A DNA stretch of 64,000 nt from Actinomycetota bacterium (GCA_021324595.1 JAJPIV010000135.1:26571-90570); one strand, 5' to 3'; counted from the first letter of the stretch, positions 25,070-33,877 are shown. Translations and numbers: made by a program. The notes: generated by a model not told the origin, from the sequence alone.

Positions 25070-26074
25070 TCACGCCGGCCCGGCGGCCCCGGCCGCGGGC
25101 TCGCCGTCCTCGCCCGCAGCCGGCTCGGGCTCGCCGTCCTCAGCCCCCGCCCGCGGCTGCCCGGCGCCGGCGGGGGCGGCACCCGGTCCGGGCGGCGCGG
25201 AGCCGGCCTCCGCCCCCGGGGCGTCCGCGGCCGGAGCCGCAGCGGCCGGGGACTCAGCCCCCGCGCCCTCGGGGGCGATGGCCGCCCGTCCCTCGAGCAG
25301 CTCGCGCTCCCACTCGGCGAGCGGCTCGGCGGCGCCGAGCTCCCCGTCGCCGTGCGCCTTCTCCTCGCCCCCGGCCCTGGCGGCGCGAGCGATCAGGCCC
25401 TCCGCCACCGCGTCGGCCACCACCCTGGTCAGCAGGGAGACGCTGCGGATCGCGTCGTCGTTGCCGGGGATCGGGTAGCTGACCTCGTCCGGGTCGCAGT
25501 TGGTGTCGAGGATCGCGACCACCGGTATGCCCAGCTTGCGCGCCTCGCTGATCGCGATGTGCTCCTTCTTGGTGTCGGCGACCCAGATCGCACTCGGGAT
25601 CCGGGCCATGTCCCTGATGCCGCCGAGCGAGCGCTCCAGCTTGTCCCGCTCCCTCCTGAGCTGAAGCCTCTCCTTCTTCGTCAGGTTGGAGCTCCCCGCG
25701 TCGTCGAAGTCGAACTCCTCGAGCTCCTTGAGCCGCTGGAGCCGCTTGTAGACGGTCGAGAAGTTGGTGAGCATCCCGCCGAGCCAGCGCTGGTTCACGT
25801 AGGGCATGCCGACCCGGCGCGCCTGCTCCGCGATGGCCTCCTGCGCCTGCTTCTTCGTGCCCACGTACAGGACCGTGCCGCCGTGGGCGACGGTCTCCTT
25901 GATGAACTCGTAGGCCTTGTCGATGTACTGCAACGACTGCTGCAGGTCGATGATGTAGATGCCGTTGCGCTCGGTGAAGATGAAGCGCTTCATCTTCGGG
26001 TTCCACCGCCGGGTCTGGTGCCCGAAGTGGACGCCGCTCTCCAGGAGCTGCCGCATGGTGACGACCGGGGCCAT
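25070..26074 (-). CDS. rpsB: 30S ribosomal protein S2 with a long acidic/Pro-Ala tail
   Basis: 334 residues. The S2 core (about 1-235) shows [45 protein letters not shown] and [14 protein letters not shown]. The last 80-90 residues are Ala/Pro/Glu/Gly-rich and probably disordered, as in several actinomycetes but long here. ATG 26074 is fixed by AAAGGGGA eight bases upstream and by the family N-terminus. It is the first gene of rpsB-tsf-pyrH-frr and is preceded by a 200-base leader with a strong hairpin. Confidence 0.95.
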   Translation of the reverse strand: MAPVVTMRQLLESGVHFGHQTRRWNPKMKRFIFTERNGIYIIDLQQSLQYIDKAYEFIKETVAHGGTVLYVGTKKQAQEAIAEQARRVGMPYVNQRWLGGMLTNFSTVYKRLQRLKELEEFDFDDAGSSNLTKKERLQLRRERDKLERSLGGIRDMARIPSAIWVADTKKEHIAISEARKLGIPVVAILDTNCDPDEVSYPIPGNDDAIRSVSLLTRVVADAVAEGLIARAARAGGEEKAHGDGELGAAEPLAEWERELLEGRAAIAPEGAGAESPAAAAPAADAPGAEAGSAPPGPGAAPAGAGQPRAGAEDGEPEPAAGEDGEPAAGAAGPA

Positions 26075-26185
26075 GCCGGTGTCCCCTTTCCATGTTGCGC
26101 GCCCGCCCGCAGGCGGCGCGAGCCGGTTGCTGCCAGCGTCCGAACGTTCCCGCCGCGGGCACGCCGCGGACCGGTGGGAGACGAT

Positions 26186-26218
26186 CCGCCAGGGCTGCAG
26201 GCCATGCTGCCCTGGCGG
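26186..26218 (-). promoter_or_regulatory. Ten-base-pair hairpin in the rpsB leader
   Basis: CCGCCAGGGC (26186-26195) pairs without mismatch with GCCCTGGCGG (26209-26218) around a 13-base loop, 111 bases before the rpsB start. It lies between xerC and rpsB, so it could be the xerC terminator or part of an S2-responsive leader that represses rpsB translation. The distance from the likely -10 at 26285-26290 means it would be inside the rpsB transcript. Confidence 0.45.
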
Positions 26219-26284
26219 CCAGCGGACACGTGAATTCGGCCCAAGGGAGCGCATGCCGCGCACGACCCTCCGGCCGTGCCACAA

Positions 26285-26290
26285 AGTCTA
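26285..26290 (-). promoter_or_regulatory. Possible -10 element for rpsB
   Basis: On the minus strand this reads TAGACT (TANNNT), about 40 bases past the xerC stop. It would give a leader of roughly 200 bases. No good -35 hexamer stands 17-18 bases upstream. Confidence 0.3.
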
Positions 26291-26330
26291 CATGCCGCAG
26301 GCCCCGACGGGAGCCGGCGCGGCACGCGGC

Positions 26331-27458
26331 TCAGGCCCGCGGGTGCGCCTGCCGATAGGCCCGGACCAGCCGCTCCGCCGAGACGTGGGTGTAGACCTGG
26401 GTGGTGGCCAGCGACGCGTGGCCGAGGAACTCCTGCACGCTGCGCAGGTCGGCGCCGCCTTCCAGCAGGTGGGTCGCGGCGGAGTGACGCAGGCCGTGCG
26501 GGCCGGTGTCCGGCACCCCGGCGGCCGCGGCGATCCGCGCGTGGACGACCCGCCGCGCCGTGCGCGGGTCGATCCGCCCGCCCCGCGCGCCGAGGAAGAG
26601 CGCCGCACCAGACCCGGGACGGGCGATCAGCGGGCGGCCCAGGCGCCGCCACCTGTCCACCGCGGCGGCAGCCGGGATCCCCACCGGGACGACCCGTTCC
26701 CTGGCTCCCTTCCCGAGCACGCGGATGGTCCGCCGGGCCTCGTCGATGTCGCCAGCGTCGAGGTTGCACAGCTCGCTGACCCGGATGCCGGTGGCATACA
26801 GCAGCTCGACGATCGCGGCATCCCGCAGGCGCAGCGCGCCGGCCGCCCGCGTATCGGAACGGCCTGGCGGGTGGCCCTGCCCCGGCACGGAGCCCGGCCC
26901 CGCGCCGGAGCTGGAGCCCGGCACGGCACCGCCTCCCGGCACGGCACCGCATCCCGGCACGGTTCCCGGGACAAGATCTCGCCCGGCATCGACCGGGCTG
27001 GCTCCGCTCCCGGGGCGGGCCGCGTCCAGGACGAGCCGCATCTGCGCGACCGTGAGGACGCCCGGCAGCGGCCGGCGCACCCGCGCCGTCCCCAGGAGCG
27101 GTCCCGGGTCTGTGGCGAGCAGCCCCCGCTGGTGCGCGTACGCCGTGAACGCCCTCGCCGACGCCGACCTCCTGGCGAGCGTGGCCCGCGAACGCCCGGC
27201 GGCATGCCCGGTCGCGAGCCAGGCCCGCAGCATTGCCACGTCCAGGTCGGCGACTGCCCGGGCTCCGCACCGGCTCGCGTGGCCGAGCATCGACCGCACG
27301 TCGCTGAGGTAGGCGCGGACGGTGTGCCCGGCCAGCCCGCGCTCGGCCCCCAGGTGCCGGGCGAACGCGGCCAGCGCGGCGTCCAGTCCAGCTGGAAGGT
27401 CCTCGCGGGCGGCCGCACTGCCCCGGGCCGTCCCGCCCGGCCCGGCCATCCCCGTCAT
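26331..27458 (-). CDS. xerC: Tyrosine recombinase, XerC type, with a repeat-encoded insert
   Basis: 375 residues from ATG 27458 (an in-frame GTG at 27575 would add 39 Pro-rich residues). The N-terminal SAM-like domain reads FARHLGAERGLAGHTVRAYL. The catalytic domain has ATGIRVSELCNL (Arg), LGKGARERVV (Lys), HGLRHSAATHLL (His and Arg) and GHASLATTQVYTHV (His and Tyr), all catalytic positions present. It should resolve chromosome dimers at dif with XerD. Between about residues 150 and 210 lies a Gly/Pro/Ser-rich insert (VPGCGAVPGGGAVPG) encoded by three 18-bp repeats. Position between dprA and rpsB is conserved, so it is a chromosomal gene and not part of an integrated element. Confidence 0.88.
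   Translation of the reverse strand: MTGMAGPGGTARGSAAAREDLPAGLDAALAAFARHLGAERGLAGHTVRAYLSDVRSMLGHASRCGARAVADLDVAMLRAWLATGHAAGRSRATLARRSASARAFTAYAHQRGLLATDPGPLLGTARVRRPLPGVLTVAQMRLVLDAARPGSGASPVDAGRDLVPGTVPGCGAVPGGGAVPGSSSGAGPGSVPGQGHPPGRSDTRAAGALRLRDAAIVELLYATGIRVSELCNLDAGDIDEARRTIRVLGKGARERVVPVGIPAAAAVDRWRRLGRPLIARPGSGAALFLGARGGRIDPRTARRVVHARIAAAAGVPDTGPHGLRHSAATHLLEGGADLRSVQEFLGHASLATTQVYTHVSAERLVRAYRQAHPRA
26917..26970 (-). repeat. 18-bp minisatellite (3 copies) inside xerC
   Basis: Plus-strand unit CCCGGCACGGCACCGCCT at 26917, a near-identical copy ending in AT at 26935, and a diverged copy at 26953. The period is a multiple of three, so the protein gains Gly/Pro/Val/Ala repeats without a frameshift. 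Confidence 0.75.
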
Positions 27459-27614
27459 CCCGCCCTGCCCGTGTGGGGCCGGAACCCCGCGGGCAGCGCC
27501 GGGCCCGGGCACGGGGGAACCGTGCCCCGGCGGGTCGTCTCGCGCGGGCCGCGCCCGCGATGAGCGTTGGCGCACCCATCCAGTCTGCGCCCGCCGCGGG
27601 CATCGCCGCAGCGC

Positions 27615-28790
27615 CTATCTTGGGCTCCGCCTGGCACGCCAGCCTTGCTCGCAGCGCTCCACGTGGCCGGCCGCCGCGAGCAGCCCGAGGCAGCGCACCG
27701 CCGTGTCGAGGCCGACCCCGGCCATCAGGGCGATGGCCGCCGGGCCACGGCCCGGCCGGCGGGGGACTGCGGCGAGCACGGCCCTGGTCACCGGGTCGAG
27801 CTCGGACGCGGGGACGACGGGCCCGCGATCCGGCCCTTGGCCCTGGTCCTCACCCAGCGGGGCGAGGAGCTCGGTCACGTCCTGCGCGCAGGTCACGCAC
27901 GCGGCCCCCCACTGCCGGATCAGTTCGTGGCATCCGGCCGAGCGATCAGAGGTCACCGGCCCGGGAACCGCCATGACCACCCTGCCCAGGTCGCTGGCCT
28001 GCCGGGCCGTGTTGAGCGCGCCGCTGCGCAGGGCCGCCTCCACGACCACGGTGCCCCGGCTGAGGGCCGCGATGACCCGGTTGCGGATCAGGAACCCCGG
28101 CCTGGTCGGCGCGCGGTCCGGCGGGGACTCGCTGACCAGCGCGCCGCTTCCGGCGATCGCCTCGAACAGCTCGTAGTGTCCCTTGGGGTAACCGAACCCC
28201 AGGCCGCTCGCCAGGACCGCGACCGTGCTGCCGCCCGGCGCGAGCGCGCCCCTGTGAGCGCTCGCGTCGATCCCGTAGGCGCCGCCGGAGACCACGGTCC
28301 AGCCGCGGCCCGCCAGGTCCGCGGCGATCTCGCCCGCAACGTGCGCCCCGTACGCCGATGCCGCGCGCGAGCCCACGATCGAGACCGACCGCAGGCAGGA
28401 ATAGCGCAGATCCGCGGGCCCGCACAGCCACAGGACGACGGGGCGGGCGGTGCCCAGGTCGTCAAGCTGGGTCGGCCACTCCGGGTCGCCGGGGCCGACG
28501 AGCCGGTACCCGGCGCGCTCCCACGCCGCGATGCGGCGGCCGGGCGGGACCTCGCCGACGCGTGACCGCCACCGCGCGAACGCGCGGTCCAGCCCGGGCA
28601 CCTGGCGAGACGAGGCCGGCAGCGCTTCGCGCCACGATCCCGCCGCGGCGACCGCGGCGACGACATCGGCAGGAGGGCAGTGGCGGAGCAGCTCGCCGAG
28701 GACCGGATCACCGGGGTCCGCGAGGAAGCTCAGCGCCGCCCGCGCGTGACGTTCCCCCGGGTCGCCAGCCGGCTTCCCGTGCCCGGTCAT
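27615..28790 (-). CDS. dprA: DNA-processing protein DprA
   Basis: 391 residues. The Rossmann-like DprA core contains VSIVGSRAASAYG, VVSGGAYGIDASAHRGAL and FLIRNRVIAALSRGTVVVEA. A C-terminal winged-helix region (LDPVTRAVLAAVPRRP to the end) follows. DprA binds incoming single-stranded DNA and loads RecA in transformation. ATG 28790 was chosen because it overlaps the comM TGA in an ATGA junction; an upstream ATG at 28808 is inside comM. The first 80 residues form the helical SAM-like extension. Confidence 0.92.
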   Translation of the reverse strand: MTGHGKPAGDPGERHARAALSFLADPGDPVLGELLRHCPPADVVAAVAAAGSWREALPASSRQVPGLDRAFARWRSRVGEVPPGRRIAAWERAGYRLVGPGDPEWPTQLDDLGTARPVVLWLCGPADLRYSCLRSVSIVGSRAASAYGAHVAGEIAADLAGRGWTVVSGGAYGIDASAHRGALAPGGSTVAVLASGLGFGYPKGHYELFEAIAGSGALVSESPPDRAPTRPGFLIRNRVIAALSRGTVVVEAALRSGALNTARQASDLGRVVMAVPGPVTSDRSAGCHELIRQWGAACVTCAQDVTELLAPLGEDQGQGPDRGPVVPASELDPVTRAVLAAVPRRPGRGPAAIALMAGVGLDTAVRCLGLLAAAGHVERCEQGWRARRSPR

Positions 28791-30535
28791 CGCGACATCC
28801 CCAGCCACAGGCCGAGCGCGTACCCGACCTCATCCGAGCCCGGCCGGGGCCGCCCGGCGAGATCGGCGAGCGTCCAGGAGAGCCGGATCACCCGGTCGGC
28901 ACCCCGCGCGCTGATCTGGCCGAGGTCCATCGCCCGCTCCAGCGGCGCCAGGGCGCCATGCGGCGGGGCGAAGCTCCGTCGCAGCTCGCTCCCGGGGATC
29001 TGGGCGTTCAGCCGCCACGGCGTGCCGGCCAGGCGCGCGGCCGCCCGCTGCCTGGCCGCCAGGACGCGCTCGGCCACCACCGCGCTGGCCTCGGTGAACG
29101 CCCGGTCGCTCAGCAGCTCCGCGCGCCGCACCGGCAGGAACTCGACCTTGACGTCGATCCGGTCGAGGAGCGGGCCCGAGAGCCGTGCCAGGTACCGGCG
29201 GCGCGCGAGCGGCGTGCACTCACATGCCGCGGCGGCCGTCCGCGCGCTGGCGCAGGGGCACGGGTTCGCGGCGAGGATCAGCATGAAGCGGGCGGGGAAG
29301 CGCGCGGTCAGGCCGGCGCGCGCCACCACCACCTCGCCCGACTCCAGCGGCTGCCGCAGCGCGTCCAGGACGTCCCTGGCGAACTCGGGCGCCTCGTCCA
29401 GGAAGAGGCAGCCGTGATGCGCCAGGGAGGCAGCCCCCGGCCTGAATATGCCGCTGCCGCCGCCGACGATCGCCGCACGCGACGCGGTGTGATGCGGGGC
29501 GCAGAACGGCGGCTCGGTCACCAGCGGGCACCCGGGCGGCAGGGTGCCGGCCACCGAGTGGATGGCGGTCACCTCAAGCGCCTCCGATGGCCCAAGGCGG
29601 GGCAGCACGGCGGGGATCCGCTCAGCGAGCATGGTCTTGCCCGTGCCGGGCGGGCCGATCAGCATCAGGTGGTGGCCGCCCGCGGCGCAGATCTCCGCGG
29701 CGCGCCTGGCGACCGGCTGTCCGACCAGGTCCGCCAGGTCTTTCCCGCCTGGTGGCACCCTGGCGGAAGCCTGAGGGCAGGCCGGGCCCGCCAGGCCGGG
29801 GCCCGCGCCTTGGCCAGGCCGCGCCGGAATCCCGGCGCGGCCTGGCCGGCCGGCTGCCCCGGACGCGGGCCGCGGGAGGCCAAGCGCGGGCCGCGCGGCG
29901 CCGGCGTCGATGACGGCGACGACGTCGCCGCCGCCCCTGTCCTCCGCGGCTCGCGCGGCTCCGGCCAGGAGCCCGGGTGACTCCGGTCCGCCGCCGGCCG
30001 GCGCCGCGTCCCGGGCCGGCTCCCGCCCGCGCAGCCACCCGGCCAGCGCGCGCAGGGTCGGCGCGGCGATCACGGTCAGGCCGGGGACCAGCGCGGCCTC
30101 GGCGGCGTTCTCCCGGGCGACCACGACCGACCCGAATCCGCCGGCCGCCGCCGCGGCGGCGGCCGGCAGCACCCCGGGAACCGGCCGTACCCGCCCGTCG
30201 AGCCCGAGCTCGCCGATCAGCACCAGGTCGCGCAGCCGACGGGCGGGGACCGCCCCGGAGGCAGCCAGTATCGCCGTGGCAATGCCCAGGTCGAAGCCGC
30301 TCCCCCGCTTCGGCAGGCTGGCCGGCGACAGCCCGACCGTGATCCGGCGGCTCGGCCAGGACTCCCCGCTGTTGATGATCGCCGACCTGATCCGGTCCCG
30401 CGCCTCGCGCAGCGCCGTGTCGGGCAGGCCCACGAGCAGGAGTGCCACCATGCCGTTCTCGATGTCGGCCTCGATCTCCACCGGATGACCCTGCACTCCG
30501 ACGAGCGCGATGGCGTGCGCCCTGGCCAGGGCCAT
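28787..30535 (-). CDS. comM: YifB/ComM family Mg-chelatase-like AAA+ ATPase
   Basis: 582 residues. The N-terminal Lon-protease-like domain reads VGLPDTALREARDRI and SLPKRGSGFDLGIA. A Gly/Ala/Pro-rich linker of about 65 residues (185-250) follows, longer than usual. The AAA+ module has LIGPPGTGKTMLAERIP (Walker A), GCLFLDEAPEF (Walker B) and the PCPCASARTAAAACECTP cysteine cluster, then GPLLDRIDVKVE. ComM is a hexameric helicase that promotes branch migration during natural transformation. Directly abuts yraN and overlaps dprA, forming a DNA-uptake/repair set. Confidence 0.92.
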   Translation of the reverse strand: MALARAHAIALVGVQGHPVEIEADIENGMVALLLVGLPDTALREARDRIRSAIINSGESWPSRRITVGLSPASLPKRGSGFDLGIATAILAASGAVPARRLRDLVLIGELGLDGRVRPVPGVLPAAAAAAAGGFGSVVVARENAAEAALVPGLTVIAAPTLRALAGWLRGREPARDAAPAGGGPESPGLLAGAARAAEDRGGGDVVAVIDAGAARPALGLPRPASGAAGRPGRAGIPARPGQGAGPGLAGPACPQASARVPPGGKDLADLVGQPVARRAAEICAAGGHHLMLIGPPGTGKTMLAERIPAVLPRLGPSEALEVTAIHSVAGTLPPGCPLVTEPPFCAPHHTASRAAIVGGGSGIFRPGAASLAHHGCLFLDEAPEFARDVLDALRQPLESGEVVVARAGLTARFPARFMLILAANPCPCASARTAAAACECTPLARRRYLARLSGPLLDRIDVKVEFLPVRRAELLSDRAFTEASAVVAERVLAARQRAAARLAGTPWRLNAQIPGSELRRSFAPPHGALAPLERAMDLGQISARGADRVIRLSWTLADLAGRPRPGSDEVGYALGLWLGMSR

Positions 30536-30916
30536 CTAGCCCACCCCTCGCAGGTGCTCGATCTCGTACTGGCCCGAGGGGGTCCGCAGCACTCCGACGA
30601 CGTCCACCCGGAGCTCGTCCGCGATCAGCCCGTGCGCGGTGACCCAGCGGACCGCGAGCCGGCGGAGCCGGCGGAGCTTGTCGGCGGTGATCGCCTCGAC
30701 CGGGGTGCCGTAGCGGACGCCGGACCTGGCCTTGACCTCGCATGCGACCAGGACCCTGCCGTCGGCCGCCACGATGTCGATCTCGCCATCGGCGCACCGG
30801 AAGTTGCGGTCAAGGATCCGCATCCCGGAGCGCCGCAGGTGCTCGGCCGCCAGCTGCTCGCCCAGCCGGCCCAGGACATCCTTCTGAAGCACGCCCACCA
30901 CCTCCGGGCCCGACAC
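30536..30916 (-). CDS. YraN family (UPF0102) predicted nuclease
   Basis: 126 residues from GTG 30914-30916. The restriction-endonuclease-like core is visible: LGRLGEQLAAEHLRRSG, NFRCADGEIDIVA and VACEVKARSG, that is the GEID...EVK pattern of the PD-(D/E)XK fold. The YraN family is conserved beside comM and rnhB in many bacteria, with a suspected role in DNA processing. The stop is immediately followed by the comM ATG. Confidence 0.85.
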   Translation of the reverse strand: MSGPEVVGVLQKDVLGRLGEQLAAEHLRRSGMRILDRNFRCADGEIDIVAADGRVLVACEVKARSGVRYGTPVEAITADKLRRLRRLAVRWVTAHGLIADELRVDVVGVLRTPSGQYEIEHLRGVG

Positions 30917-30957
30917 TGCCTGACTGGCAGGCGAGTGAGGGGACCGGCCCGTTCTCC

Positions 30958-30996
30958 TGTGGACAGGGGCAGGCGCGCGCGCCGGCCTGTGGACAG
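30958..30996 (+). other. Two near-consensus DnaA boxes, 30 bp apart
   Basis: TGTGGACAG occurs at 30958-30966 and 30988-30996, one base off the high-GC actinobacterial DnaA box TGTGGACAA (reverse TTGTCCACA). Both lie in the 121-base gap between DUF2469 and yraN. The second is enclosed by GCCGGC arms (30981-30986 and 30996-31001), so it could also be the loop of a terminator hairpin. Confidence 0.35.
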
Positions 30997-31037
30997 CCGG
31001 CGCGGATTGTCGGTGCGGGATGGCCCTCCCGCGCGCG

Positions 31038-31352
31038 CTATGAGTCCCCGGGCAGCTGCAGGTCGCTCTTGGAGAGCTCCTCGATGTTCACGTCCTTGAA
31101 CGTGACGACCTTGACGTTCTTGACGAACCTGGCCGGCCGGTACATGTCCCACACCCAGGCGTCGTGCATGGTGACCTCGAAGTAGACCTCGCCGTTCTCC
31201 GCAGTGTGAACCTTCAGGTCGACGTCATTGGTGAGGTAGAACCTTCGCTCGGTCTCGACCACGTGCGAGAAGAGACCGACGACGTCCCGGTACTCCCGGT
31301 AGAGCTGCAGCTCCATCTCGGTCTCGTACTTCTCAAGGTCCTCGGCGCTCAT
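31038..31352 (-). CDS. DUF2469 family protein
   Basis: 104 residues, highly conserved in actinobacteria: MSAEDLEKYETEMELQLYR, then GLFSHVVETERRFYLTNDVDL and VWDMYRPARFVKNVKVVTFKDVN. GGAGGGGA lies six bases before ATG 31352, which decides the start against a longer upstream frame. Function is unknown. It is always found next to rnhB and yraN, which suggests a link to nucleic-acid metabolism, but there is no direct evidence. Confidence 0.9.
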   Translation of the reverse strand: MSAEDLEKYETEMELQLYREYRDVVGLFSHVVETERRFYLTNDVDLKVHTAENGEVYFEVTMHDAWVWDMYRPARFVKNVKVVTFKDVNIEELSKSDLQLPGDS

Positions 31353-31518
31353 GCTCTCCCCTCCACTGGGGCGGCCGGCCCGGCGGCTGGCCCGGCTCCG
31401 CGGCGGGCCGGACCGGCCGGCGAACCCGCGGTCAACTCCACGATAGGACGATCGGCGCCGCGCGCGGTGAGCGTCGGGCACCTGACGGCCGGCCGCCGGG
31501 CCGCGGTCAGCGCCCCGG

Positions 31519-32259
31519 TCAGAGCGTCCCCGCAGGCTCGACGAGGTCGGCGAGATCGCCGGCCGGCACGGCCCTGCCCAGGCGTGACAGCACGTTCACG
31601 AACGATCGCCGGTGCGCCGGGCACGGCCCGTAGGCGTCGAGCGCGGCCATGTGCCCAGGCGTGGAGTACCCCTTGTGCCTGGCGAACCCGTAGCGCGGGT
31701 ACTGGGCGTGCAGCCCGTTCATGATCGCGTCCCTGGTGACCTTGGCCACGATCGATGCGGCGGCCACGCACGCGGCGACCTGATCCCCCTTCCACATCGC
31801 CAGTGACGGGACCCCGAGGCCCGGAACCTCGAAGCCATCGGTGAGCACATACCCCGGACGCCCCGTCAGGCCCGCGAGCGCGCGCCGCATGCCCGCCACG
31901 TTGCAGGCGTGCAGGCCGAGCCTGTCGATCTGGTCCGGCTCGATCACCACGACGTGCCAGGCGCGCGCGCAGGCGACGATCCGCCGGTACGCGGCCTCCC
32001 GCGCGCGTGCGGTCAGTGCCTTGGAATCGGCCAGCCCGGCGCCTGCGCCGGCGCCGCCGAGCACGACCGCCGCGACGACCAGCGGCCCCGCGCAGGCGCC
32101 GCGGCCAGCCTCGTCGATGCCGGCCACCGGCCCCAGCCCGGCCCGCGCCAGCACCCGCTCGTAGCCCGCCAGCCCGCCGGATCGCCTCGGGGTGTACCCG
32201 ACAGGACGGCGCACGGCCGCGCCTGCCGCCCAGTCCGCACCCGGCGCCACCGCCCGCAC
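31519..32259 (-). CDS. rnhB: Ribonuclease HII
   Basis: 246 residues. VAGIDEAGRGACAGPLVVAAV carries the first two acidic active-site residues (Asp-Glu), with LADSKALTARARE, an Asp in TDGFEVPG, and AASIVAKVTRDAIM. It cleaves the RNA strand at ribonucleotides embedded in DNA. GTG 32257-32259 begins three bases after the lepB stop; the first 40 residues are a nonconserved Ala/Arg/Gly-rich lead, so an internal start is possible. Cotranscribed with lepB. Confidence 0.92.
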   Translation of the reverse strand: MRAVAPGADWAAGAAVRRPVGYTPRRSGGLAGYERVLARAGLGPVAGIDEAGRGACAGPLVVAAVVLGGAGAGAGLADSKALTARAREAAYRRIVACARAWHVVVIEPDQIDRLGLHACNVAGMRRALAGLTGRPGYVLTDGFEVPGLGVPSLAMWKGDQVAACVAAASIVAKVTRDAIMNGLHAQYPRYGFARHKGYSTPGHMAALDAYGPCPAHRRSFVNVLSRLGRAVPAGDLADLVEPAGTL

Positions 32260-32262
32260 GGG

Positions 32263-33588
32263 CTAGCCCTCGCGTGCCCCGCGGGCCAGCGCCCCGCGCC
32301 CCGCCGGCGCCCGGCGCCCCGCCAGCCGTCCGCATCCCGCGAGCACCCGGCGCCCCGCCAGCCGTCTGCACCCCGCGAGCACCCGGCGCCCCGCCAGCCG
32401 TCCGCACCCCGCCAGCATCCCGCGCCCTCCCTGCCGCTGCGCCGACGCCCCGCGCCCAGCCCGGTTGCTCCCGCGTTCCCCGCGGCGGCGCCGGCGAGCG
32501 GCCCGCAGCCGCAGCCGCATCCGGCGCTCGATGAACGTCAGCGGGACCGCCCCGGCGAGCCCGCCAGCAAGCGGCAGGTACGGCGCAGCCGGGCGGACCG
32601 GCATGCCGAGGGCGAGCCCGGCCTCGGCACCCGCGAGCGCCCCGGCGTCCCGCCAGGCCGCAGACCGGAAGCCGGGCCGGCTCAGGCCGGGCTGATCGAA
32701 CGTCGCGGGGATCGGCAGGATCCGGACCTGGCCCGGCGGCCAGATGATCATGAATGCCCTGCCGATCACGGCGCTCTCCGGGATCGTCCCGTTCCGGTCA
32801 TAGGGGACGCAGGTGACCTCAGGATCGGAGTACGCGCAGTCGTGCAGGCGTGAGTCCGCCGAGTCGGGCCGGTTGTCCCCCATCACCCACAGCCTGCCCG
32901 GGGGCACGACGACGTTGAACGGCTCCTGGGACGGCAGCGCCCCTGGGATGAGATACGACTTCTCGTTGAGGGGAACGCCGTTGACGGTGATCTGATGATG
33001 CGAATCGCAGCATACGACGTGATCGCCGGGAATGCCGATCACTCGCTTGATGTAGTCGGTCTGGCCCGGCGCGGTCCCGAACAGCCCGGCGATCGAGTCG
33101 AACAGCGGCCGCAGCGTCGCGTCGTAGACCCGGGCGAGGGGGTTGCCCGACGACGGCGGCGAGGCGTCGGGAGGGTTCCACGAGCCCGTGCCGTCGAACA
33201 CGACGATGTCGCCCCGCGCGATCGGCCTGATGTGGTACACGAGCTTATTCACCAGCACCTTGTCGCCGATCAGCAGGGTGTCCTCCATCGAACTCGACGG
33301 GATGAAGAACGGCTGGACCACGAACGTCTTGATCACCAGGGCGATCGCGAGCGCGATGACGAACAGCACGATCATCTCGGTCAGGAATGACAGCGCGCCC
33401 CGCCGCCGGCCGTCCCGTTCCCGCCCGCCCGCTGCGCCATCGGGGACGTCCGGCTCCTCGGCGCCCGGCGGCGGGCGGCCGCGCGCCCAGTCCTCGCCCG
33501 ACGGCAGCGGGCCGGGAACCCGTGCCCCGCCGGCGCGCGCGCCCGGCTCGGCGTGCAGGCCATCCCCCGCACGCTGCTCGTCGTCCAT
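32263..33588 (-). CDS. lepB: Signal peptidase I with C-terminal anchor and repetitive tail
   Basis: 441 residues. A disordered N-terminal 60-70 residues is followed by TM1 (MIVLFVIALAIALVIKTF). The catalytic Ser is in FIPSSSMEDTL and the Lys in TDYIKRVIGIPGDHV; GRLWVMGDNRPDSADSR is box E. A second hydrophobic segment (LPLAGGLAGAVPLTFI) near residue 350 resembles the C-terminal anchor of some Streptomyces signal peptidases. The last 60-70 residues are Arg/Gly/Ala repeats (LAGCGRLAGRRV) from a 36-bp minisatellite. The start is the third ATG of ATGATGATG at 33588, six bases after GGAGG. It removes signal peptides at the outer face of the membrane. Confidence 0.9.
   Translation of the reverse strand: MDDEQRAGDGLHAEPGARAGGARVPGPLPSGEDWARGRPPPGAEEPDVPDGAAGGRERDGRRRGALSFLTEMIVLFVIALAIALVIKTFVVQPFFIPSSSMEDTLLIGDKVLVNKLVYHIRPIARGDIVVFDGTGSWNPPDASPPSSGNPLARVYDATLRPLFDSIAGLFGTAPGQTDYIKRVIGIPGDHVVCCDSHHQITVNGVPLNEKSYLIPGALPSQEPFNVVVPPGRLWVMGDNRPDSADSRLHDCAYSDPEVTCVPYDRNGTIPESAVIGRAFMIIWPPGQVRILPIPATFDQPGLSRPGFRSAAWRDAGALAGAEAGLALGMPVRPAAPYLPLAGGLAGAVPLTFIERRMRLRLRAARRRRRGERGSNRAGRGASAQRQGGRGMLAGCGRLAGRRVLAGCRRLAGRRVLAGCGRLAGRRAPAGRGALARGAREG
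32311..32418 (-). repeat. 36-bp minisatellite (3 copies) in the lepB 3' end
   Basis: The plus-strand motif CCGGCGCCCCGCCAGCCGTC begins at 32311, 32347 and 32383, an exact 36-bp period with a few substitutions. It encodes a 12-residue repeat around LAGCGRLAGRRV in the signal peptidase tail. Confidence 0.8.
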
Positions 33589-33877
33589 CATCATCCTCCA
33601 GCCTAGCGGTCGGCCGGCCGCCGCCACGGCGGCAGCGGCCCGGCGTGAACCGGCAAGGCGGCGGGGGAGGCAGGGCATGTCGAACTCCGCGCGCCAGAAC
33701 GGGGCGCTCACCCGGCTGCCCCAGCGCAGCCTACCGCCGGCGCGGGCCTGGAGAGCCTGAACGCGCGGCACGCGTCGCCGTGACCCGGGCGCCCAGGCGC
33801 GCACCGTGACCATGTGGCCGTGCCGCGGGCGCGCGCCAGTGATGCCGGGGCGAGCGGCGGGCCGGGCGTCGGCCGCG

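Noticed and set aside
26331..27458. Tyrosine recombinase as integrase of a mobile element
   Set aside because: The position between dprA and rpsB is the conserved chromosomal xerC site. No att repeats, tRNA or phage/plasmid genes are near.
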